The notes beneath the pieces were generated by a model. That model worked only from the letters and a program-made list of their open reading frames with translations, made no database searches and was not told the origin of the DNA. Below are positions 35,295 to 40,149 of a stretch of 40,149 nt of DNA, in pieces (within the stretch, counting starts at the first letter, position 1; each line of letters begins with the position of its first letter). A program made the translations under genes and the position numbers. Origin of the DNA: Collinsella sp. AF23-2 (lineage in GTDB: Bacteria; Actinomycetota; Coriobacteriia; Coriobacteriales; Coriobacteriaceae); NCBI RefSeq assembly GCF_003459245.1, contig NZ_QRVG01000019.1, forward strand, positions 1 to 40,149. The letters are read 5' to 3'.

Positions 35295-36776
35295 TTAGCG
35301 ATGGAAGAAACCGCGGCGCTCAAACTTGGGCTCGCAGCACACGTTGATGCCCAACTTGCGCAGTACCGTCTCGTCCGTCGGCGAGATAATCACGCTAAAG
35401 AAGGCATCGCAGCCGCGCAGCTGCTCCAGGCCCGAAAGGACGCGAGCGGCCGTCTCACTCGTGGCCGAGGTGATCGACAGCGCCATAAGCGTCTCGTCGG
35501 TGTGGAGGCGCGGGTTTTTGCTGCCCAGGAAATGCGTCTTGAGCTTGCTGATGGGCTCGATCGCCTCATCGCTAATGACCTCGAGCTCAAGGTCGACGCC
35601 CGAGACATGCTTAAGGGCGTTCATAATGAGCGAACTTGCGGCGCCCAGGCGCGTGGAGGTCTTACCGGTCACCACGGAGCCATCGGGCATGACCATGGCA
35701 CCCACGGGACCACCCGTCAGCTGCTCCCTAGTGAGGGCCGCCGAGCGCGCCGGTGAGTAGTTCTTATCGATGCCGGCTTTCTTCATAATAATCTTGAGAC
35801 GGTCGACTTGCTCATCGCCCACGCCGGTACGGCGCGCATTTTCGACCGCGGTAAAGTAGCGGCGGACGATCTCCATCTTGGAAGCGTCGCGGCAGGCATC
35901 GTCATCGGTGATGGCAAAGCCGACCATATTGACGCCCATGTCCGTAGGGCTCTGGTAGGGGCTCTTGCCCAGGATCTTTTCCATCAGGGCACGGACTACC
36001 GGGAAGGCCTCGACGTCGCGGTTGTAGTTGACCGTGGTCTTGTTATAGGCCTCCAGGTGGAAGGAGTCGATGATGTTGGCGTCATCGAGGTCTGCCGTGG
36101 CGGCCTCGTAGGCAATATTGACCGGATGCGTAAGGGGCAGATTCCAAACCGGGAAGGTCTCGAATTTGGCATAGCCGGCGGCCGTGCCATGCTTGTGCTC
36201 GTGATAGAGCTGAGACAGGCAGGTGGCAAGCTTGCCCGAGCCAGGACCGGGGGCAGTGACCACAACGAGCGGTCGGGTGGTCTCGACAAACTCGTTCTTG
36301 CCATAGCCATCGTCGGACACGATCAGATCGACATCGTGCGGATACCCCTCGATGGGATAGTGCAGCTTGGCGGGAATACCGAGCGCGTTCAGGCGGTTGC
36401 GGAACACATCGGCAGCGGGCTGGCCGGCGTACTGGGTGATGACCACGGCCGCGACGGCAAAGCCGTTGCCGCGAAACAGGTCAACCAGGCGCAAAACGTC
36501 CTCGTCATAGGTAATGCCCAGGTCACCGCGAGCCTTGTTCTTCTCGATGTGGTTCGCGTTAATGGCGATGATGACCTCGACGTCGTCGGCTATGCTCTTG
36601 AGCATGCGAAACTTGCTGTCCGGCTCAAAACCCGGCAGCACGCGGCTCGCGTGATAGTCGTCAAACAGCTTGCCGCCAAACTCCAAATACAGCTTGCCGC
36701 CAAACTGCGAGATGCGCTCTTTAATATGAGCGGCCTGCAGCTCGATATATTTCGCGTTGTCGAAACCCTGGCGCAT
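35295..36776 (-). CDS. DUF1846 family protein
   Basis: The 493-residue protein matches the DUF1846 family, found in many Firmicutes and Coriobacteria and structurally known but without an assigned reaction. It begins RQGFDNAKYIELQAAHIKERI, then GGKLYLEFGGKLFDDYHASRVLPGFEPDSK (in outline), a family hallmark. A nucleotide-type glycine loop VVTAPGPGSGKLATCLSQLYHE lies at about residue 173-194. HPVNIAYEAATADLDD and TGGPVGAMVMPDGSVVTGKTS follow. The glycine loop suggests ATP or related binding. ATG at 36776 has GGGAG before it, and a TATAAT box lies upstream. It is a single-gene unit with its own terminator. Confidence 0.9.
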   Translation of the reverse strand: MRQGFDNAKYIELQAAHIKERISQFGGKLYLEFGGKLFDDYHASRVLPGFEPDSKFRMLKSIADDVEVIIAINANHIEKNKARGDLGITYDEDVLRLVDLFRGNGFAVAAVVITQYAGQPAADVFRNRLNALGIPAKLHYPIEGYPHDVDLIVSDDGYGKNEFVETTRPLVVVTAPGPGSGKLATCLSQLYHEHKHGTAAGYAKFETFPVWNLPLTHPVNIAYEAATADLDDANIIDSFHLEAYNKTTVNYNRDVEAFPVVRALMEKILGKSPYQSPTDMGVNMVGFAITDDDACRDASKMEIVRRYFTAVENARRTGVGDEQVDRLKIIMKKAGIDKNYSPARSAALTREQLTGGPVGAMVMPDGSVVTGKTSTRLGAASSLIMNALKHVSGVDLELEVISDEAIEPISKLKTHFLGSKNPRLHTDETLMALSITSATSETAARVLSGLEQLRGCDAFFSVIISPTDETVLRKLGINVCCEPKFERRGFFHR

Positions 36777-36817
36777 GTATGGCTCCCGTCCCGTTTCGTA
36801 AATTAAGTTCCTACGCG

Positions 36818-36823
36818 ATTATA
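36818..36823 (-). promoter_or_regulatory. -10 box of the DUF1846 gene
   Basis: TATAAT on the minus strand, about 41 bases before the ATG at 36776. No recognisable -35 hexamer lies 16-18 bases further up, so activity may need an activator. Confidence 0.45.
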
Positions 36824-36885
36824 ACGGAGCAGACCCTCCCCGATGCCCAGGCCATCAACAGGCACCAACCAAACACGCCATCGAT

Positions 36886-36954
36886 AAGTTGCGGTGAAAT
36901 AGCTCCTGTTTAACCCCTCAAGACGGCCAAACGGGAACTATTCCACCGCAACTT
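36886..36954. repeat. Inverted repeat with 26-bp arms
   Basis: Bases 36886-36911 pair with 36929-36954 over 26 positions with three mismatches, each a transition that leaves a G-T pair on one strand or the other. The 17-base loop is CCCCTCAAGACGG-type. Arms start AAGTTGCGGTG. No gene is linked to it. Its form fits a small non-autonomous palindromic element. Confidence 0.6.
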
Positions 36955-36961
36955 CCCCTTT

Positions 36962-36991
36962 TGGCGCAAAGTAACCTGACCCCTTTGCACC
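36962..36991. repeat. REP-like palindrome with GGGGTCAGGTTAC core
   Basis: TGGCGCAAAG pairs with CTTTGCACCA. The minus strand reads GCAAAGGGGTCAGGTTACTTTGC, a core style known from REP elements moved by IS200-like REP-associated transposases. No such transposase is in the window. Confidence 0.6.
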
Positions 36992-37382
36992 AACAGCAGA
37001 AACGTCGCGGGCAGAGAACGGACAGCGAACAGGCACCAGAGCGAGCAAGCCGCCCCCTGCGCCAACAATGGCAGCGCCGCAGGTTGAGCATAAGTCAGCG
37101 AAAGCCCACCAGAGCGAGCAAGGTGACGTGAAAGAGGAGGGCATAGGCCTTTTGGCCATGCCCGACGATTGAACGTCAGATTGCCGCTCTGGCGGGCTTG
37201 CAGCGTCGAGTGGTTCCGGCGTTTGGTAAAACGCCGGAACACAAGAGCGCCCCCTCCCGCGCACGGAACGGGAGGGGGCTAAAGGTAGGAGTCTGTCCGG
37301 TGGGTTGACCCCACCGGACAGACGATGACCAGGTGATCCTTTACAGGATCGTCAAGGTTTCCGTGGGGTACCCGTGGGGTAC
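36992..37382. repeat. Gene-free block of hairpins and direct repeats
   Basis: No credible gene is seen; open frames here lack family features and binding sites. The block holds two exact 16-base copies CACCAGAGCGAGCAAG at 37034 and 37107, a hairpin GGGCAT-GGCC/GGCC-ATGCCC at 37139-37163, a 12-bp stem GTTCCGGCGTTT at 37213-37240, an 11-bp stem GCCCCCTCCCG at 37249-37279, and an 11-base tandem duplication CCGTGGGGTAC at 37361-37382 right at the end of the YfcC gene. Confidence 0.5.
37291..37323 (-). terminator. Perfect 14-bp hairpin after the YfcC-type gene
   Basis: GTCTGTCCGGTGGG pairs exactly with CCCACCGGACAGAC around a 5-base loop. It is 60 bases past the stop of the transporter gene. The minus strand continues with TCCTACCTTT, a poor U-tract, so it may be an mRNA-end stabiliser or repeat rather than an intrinsic terminator. 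Confidence 0.5.
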
Positions 37383-38861
37383 TTAGATCAACACGCAGGC
37401 GACGGTCAGGATGATGGCGCAGACGACGGAGAGCGCGACGATGAGCTTAAGGGCAAACTTGAGCCAGGTCGTCCACTCGATCTTGGCCAGGGCGAGACCG
37501 CCCATGATGGCACCGGAGGTCGGGGTGAACAGGTTCACGACACCGATGGCGGCGGAGAAGATCATGACCATGACCTCAGGCGAGAAGCCGAGCTTAACAG
37601 CCAGCGGTCCCATGATGGGCATGGAGACGGTAGCCATACCAGAGGTCGAGGGGATCAGGAAGGACAGGCCGAAGTAGACCAGGAAGCTCATGGGAGCGAA
37701 GATCACGCCGGACAGGCCAGCCAGAGCATTGGCGGCAGCGTCGAGGACGTAGACGTCGAGGCCGGTGTTAGCCATGAGGACGGAGATACCACGGGCGAGG
37801 GCGATGACGAGAACAACGGACATCATGTCGGCAGCACCGGTGATGAAGGTGTTGACGATCTGCTTCTCGGACAGGCCACCGATGATACCGATCAGGATAG
37901 CCATGAGGAAGAACCAGGTGGAAGCCTCGTCGAAGTACCACTGGCCAATGGGCAGGCCGGTGATCAGGGCAGACCAGCCCTGGACGACGGTGTTACCGTC
38001 GGCATCGTAGACAGCGCCAGCGTCAAAGAAGTTGGCGACGCCCTCGTTGAGGTCTGCCAGCGGGATGAAGCCGACGATCATGACGACGAAGGTGAAGGCG
38101 AAGGCGATCAAAACGCCCTTCTGACGACCGGTGAGCTTGACCTCCTTGTGAACCTCGGAAGCAGCCTTGCCGTGAGCCTCTTCGGCGTCCTTGAGCTCCT
38201 GCATCGACAGGATGGTGGAACCCTTATCAGCCTTGACCTTCTTGGCATAGTTCATCACGAAGACGATGGACATGGCAGTAGTGACAATCCACAGGACGGC
38301 ACCGAGGCCGATGATGATGGACTGATTCACGGCAATGTCAACGCCGGTCAGAGCGTCGACGGCAGCGCCGACGGCGAACGGGTTAACAGTGGAGCCGAGG
38401 CAGCCGCAGCCAGCGCCGAGCAGGACGGTAGCGGCGCCGACCATAGGGTCGAAGCCAGCGGCCATCATGGTAGCAGCGAGCAGGGCGTAGAAGGGAACGG
38501 TCTCCTCGCACATACCATAGGTGGTACCACCGAGGGAGAAGATGAGCATCAGCACGGGAATGAGCATAATCTCGTTGCCCTTAAGCTTCTGCACCAGAAC
38601 GGCGATGCCGTTGTCCAGGGCGCCGGTCTCGGTCATCATGCCGAGGAAGCCGCCCAGGATCATAACGAAGAGGCAGACGGGCAGAGCGTCAGCGAAGCCC
38701 AGGATCGGGGCGGTGCAGAAATCGCTCAGACGGGCGGCAGTAACCGCGCCGCCGGACGTGCCGGAGACGATAACGGTAATCACTGCGACAATTGCCAGCA
38801 GAGCAAGAAGAATGGTGAACGATGAAGGCATACCGCGCTTTTTCTTAGCGGTCTCAGTCAT
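37383..38861 (-). CDS. YfcC-family transporter, probable arginine/ornithine antiporter
   Basis: The 492-residue membrane protein belongs to the YfcC family (C4-dicarboxylate/ArcD2-like, ion-transporter superfamily). It has about twelve hydrophobic segments, with family stretches GGTTYGMCEETVPFYALL, GAGCGCLGSTVNPFAVG, a large polar loop (about 220-260) and FLIPSTSGMATVSMPIMGPLA. Its position directly after arcA-arcB argues that it swaps arginine for ornithine (or takes up arginine). ATG at 38861 lies 9 bases after an AGGGGGG site; two upstream starts (38870, 38888) overlap or precede that site. A terminator between arcB and this gene suggests it is expressed at a lower level. Confidence 0.85.
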   Translation of the reverse strand: MTETAKKKRGMPSSFTILLALLAIVAVITVIVSGTSGGAVTAARLSDFCTAPILGFADALPVCLFVMILGGFLGMMTETGALDNGIAVLVQKLKGNEIMLIPVLMLIFSLGGTTYGMCEETVPFYALLAATMMAAGFDPMVGAATVLLGAGCGCLGSTVNPFAVGAAVDALTGVDIAVNQSIIIGLGAVLWIVTTAMSIVFVMNYAKKVKADKGSTILSMQELKDAEEAHGKAASEVHKEVKLTGRQKGVLIAFAFTFVVMIVGFIPLADLNEGVANFFDAGAVYDADGNTVVQGWSALITGLPIGQWYFDEASTWFFLMAILIGIIGGLSEKQIVNTFITGAADMMSVVLVIALARGISVLMANTGLDVYVLDAAANALAGLSGVIFAPMSFLVYFGLSFLIPSTSGMATVSMPIMGPLAVKLGFSPEVMVMIFSAAIGVVNLFTPTSGAIMGGLALAKIEWTTWLKFALKLIVALSVVCAIILTVACVLI

Positions 38862-38904
38862 AGTTCTCATCCCCCCTTCATAAATCATTTACTGATCTCG
38901 CCCG

Positions 38905-38935
38905 AAGCGGCTCTTCCGTGCCGTGCCTGCCGCTT
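38905..38935. other. Small stem-loop before the YfcC-type gene
   Basis: AAGCGGC pairs with GCCGCTT around a 17-base loop, between the arcB terminator and the transporter start. A role in leader control is possible but unsupported. Confidence 0.3.
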
Positions 38936-38956
38936 GATGCGAGATTATTACCAGAT

Positions 38957-38993
38957 AAAACCGCTCGGGGTGTGCAGCAATACACCCCGAGCG
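38957..38993 (-). terminator. Terminator after arcB
   Basis: On the minus strand CGCTCGGGGTGT pairs exactly with ACACCCCGAGCG around an 8-base loop, followed by GTTTTATC. A strong 12-bp stem, 15 bases past the arcB stop. Confidence 0.85.
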
Positions 38994-39008
38994 AGATGCT
39001 AGATGCTC

Positions 39009-40004
39009 TTACTTGAGCGTGGCGTACATGACAGCCTTGATGGTGTGCATGCGGTTCTCGGCCTCGTCGAAGACCTTGGAAGCGGGGCTCTCGAAGACCT
39101 CGTCGGTGACCTCCTGCTCGGTGATGCCGAACTGCTCGCACTTCTCGGCGCCAATGGTGGTGTTGGTGTCGTGGAAGCTGGGCAGGCAGTGCAGGAAGAT
39201 GGCACCCGGGTTGGCCATAGCCATGACCTCGGAGGTGACACGATACGGGGTGAGCTGAGCGATGCGCTCGGCCCAGACCTCGTCAGGCTCGCCCATGGAG
39301 ACCCACACGTCGGTGTAGATAACGTCGGCACCGGTGACGCCGTCCTTGACGTCGGTGGTCAGCTTGATGGTGCAGCCGTTGGCCTCGGCGATGGGCTTGC
39401 AGGCCTCGATGACGTCGTCAGCGGGCATGCACTCCTCGGGGCCGCAGGCCACGAAGTTCATGCCGAGCTTGGAGCAGACGACCATGAGGGAGCGAGCAAC
39501 GTTGTTCTTGCAGTCGCCCATGAAGACGAGGGTCTTGCCCTTGATGTCGTAATTGAAGTTCTCCTGGACGGTCAGGATGTCGGCGAGCATCTGGGTGGGG
39601 TGCCACTCGGTGGTCAGGCCATTCCATACGGGCACGCCAGACTTAGCAGCGAGCTCCTCGACGTCGTCCTGGGCAAAGCCACGGAACTCGATGCCGTCAT
39701 ACATGCGGCCGAGAACGCGGGCGGTGTCCTCGATGGACTCCTTCTTGCCCATCTGGGACGAACCGGGATCGAGGTAAGTGACGCCCATGCCAAGATCCAT
39801 GCCGCCGACCTCGAAGGCGCAGCGGGTACGAGTGGAGGTCTTCTGGAAGAGCAGAACGATGTTCTTGCCCTCGAGATAACGGTGCGGAACGCCAGCGCGC
39901 TTCATGTCCTTGAAGTTCTTGGAGAGCTTGAGCAGGTACTCGATCTCCTCGGTGGTGAGGTCGAGGAGCTTGAGGAAGCTACGGCCGGAGAGGTTAACAC
40001 CCAT
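39009..40004 (-). CDS. arcB: Ornithine carbamoyltransferase, catabolic type
   Basis: In the arginine deiminase pathway this enzyme splits citrulline with phosphate into ornithine and carbamoyl phosphate, which then yields ATP. The 331-residue protein has the carbamoyl phosphate loop STRTR at 57-61 and [12 protein letters not shown]. The [16 protein letters not shown] segment is common to catabolic enzymes. HPTQMLAD binds carbamoyl phosphate, and HCLPSFHDT holds the catalytic Cys with the ornithine site. ATG at 40004 follows AAAGGATT. The upstream gene is arcA and the next one the YfcC-type antiporter. arcC (carbamate kinase) is not in the window. Confidence 0.95.
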   Translation of the reverse strand: MGVNLSGRSFLKLLDLTTEEIEYLLKLSKNFKDMKRAGVPHRYLEGKNIVLLFQKTSTRTRCAFEVGGMDLGMGVTYLDPGSSQMGKKESIEDTARVLGRMYDGIEFRGFAQDDVEELAAKSGVPVWNGLTTEWHPTQMLADILTVQENFNYDIKGKTLVFMGDCKNNVARSLMVVCSKLGMNFVACGPEECMPADDVIEACKPIAEANGCTIKLTTDVKDGVTGADVIYTDVWVSMGEPDEVWAERIAQLTPYRVTSEVMAMANPGAIFLHCLPSFHDTNTTIGAEKCEQFGITEQEVTDEVFESPASKVFDEAENRMHTIKAVMYATLK

Positions 40005-40049
40005 GGTTCAAATCCTTTCGAAAAAATGAATTACGTAAATAGTAGCGGT

Positions 40050-40064
40050 GCCCGTTTGACGGGC
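40050..40064. other. Small hairpin in the arcA-arcB spacer
   Basis: GCCCGT pairs with ACGGGC around TTG. It stands between the larger hairpin at 40069-40097 and the arcB leader. Confidence 0.35.
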
Positions 40065-40068
40065 GAAA

Positions 40069-40097
40069 CCGGTGCGGTTGTAGGGGGACCGCACCGG
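40069..40097 (-). other. Intercistronic stem-loop after arcA
   Basis: CCGGTGCGGT pairs exactly with ACCGCACCGG around 9 bases, 12 bases past the arcA stop, with TTTCGCCC after it on the minus strand. It could reduce read-through or fix an RNA end so that arcA and arcB differ in amount. Confidence 0.5.
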
Positions 40098-40109
40098 AAA
40101 CGGAAAGAC

Positions 40110-40149
40110 TTAGAGGTCCTCGCGCCAGAAGGGCATGCTCATGCAGCGC
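40110..40149 (-). CDS. arcA: Arginine deiminase, C-terminal end only
   Basis: Only the last 12 residues, RCMSMPFWREDL, and the stop are inside the window. The RCMSMP motif is the C-terminal signature of arginine deiminase and its Cys is the catalytic nucleophile that attacks the guanidinium of arginine. The adjoining catabolic ornithine carbamoyltransferase supports the call. The gene continues beyond the right edge. Confidence 0.8.
   Translation of the reverse strand, partial: RCMSMPFWREDL

Noticed and set aside
36910..37264. Two overlapping minus-strand open frames in the spacer before DUF1846
   Set aside because: They run through several hairpins and repeats, have no ribosome binding site and Arg/Leu/Ser-rich products of repeat origin.

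Overview
The window is a GC-rich (roughly 60 %) bacterial chromosome segment. Gene content and style point to an actinobacterium, most likely of the Coriobacteriia (Collinsella-like). The signs are a division cluster without ftsA but with SepF and DivIVA/Wag31, an FtsQ and an FtsI with long basic tails, and an arginine deiminase operon with a YfcC-type transporter. The taxonomic call is inference: there is no rRNA gene in the window.

Layout. Positions 1-4900 hold metabolic and accessory genes: thiD on the plus strand, then on the minus strand a pentapeptide-repeat protein, an SGNH hydrolase, a PARG-like TIGR02452 protein, a Bax-inhibitor-1 family membrane protein and a small unknown protein. 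Positions 5100-6860 carry a low-affinity phosphate transporter (Pit) with its DUF47 partner. A nitroreductase follows at 7139-7669.

From 7836 to 31454 everything lies on the minus strand and forms a nearly continuous wall-and-division block. In transcription order it is mraZ, rsmH, ftsL-like, ftsI, murF, mraY, murD, ftsW, murG, murC, murB, ftsQ, ftsZ, pgeF, then the whole high-affinity phosphate operon pstS-pstC-pstA-pstB-phoU, then yggS, sepF, yggT and divIVA. The usual Gram-positive order ftsZ-ylmD-ylmE-sepF-yggT-divIVA is therefore split by the pst operon, and pgeF overlaps pstS by 4 bp. murE is absent from its usual place between ftsI and murF, and ylmH is absent before divIVA. The block starts from a recognisable sigma-70-type promoter with an array of MraZ-type boxes upstream.

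Beyond 31900 are xerD, pyrG, a small winged-helix regulator and a DUF1846 protein, then a 606-base gene-free stretch of inverted repeats. The right edge holds the arginine deiminase pathway (arcA end, arcB, YfcC-type antiporter), which makes ATP from arginine.

The most unusual signals are: the pst operon embedded in the division cluster; a yggT that seems to lack any ATG, GTG or TTG start and is in frame with the sepF stop; the mraZ operator; several REP-like and MITE-like palindromes in intergenic spaces; and a PARG-like protein whose second catalytic-loop glutamate is replaced by alanine.
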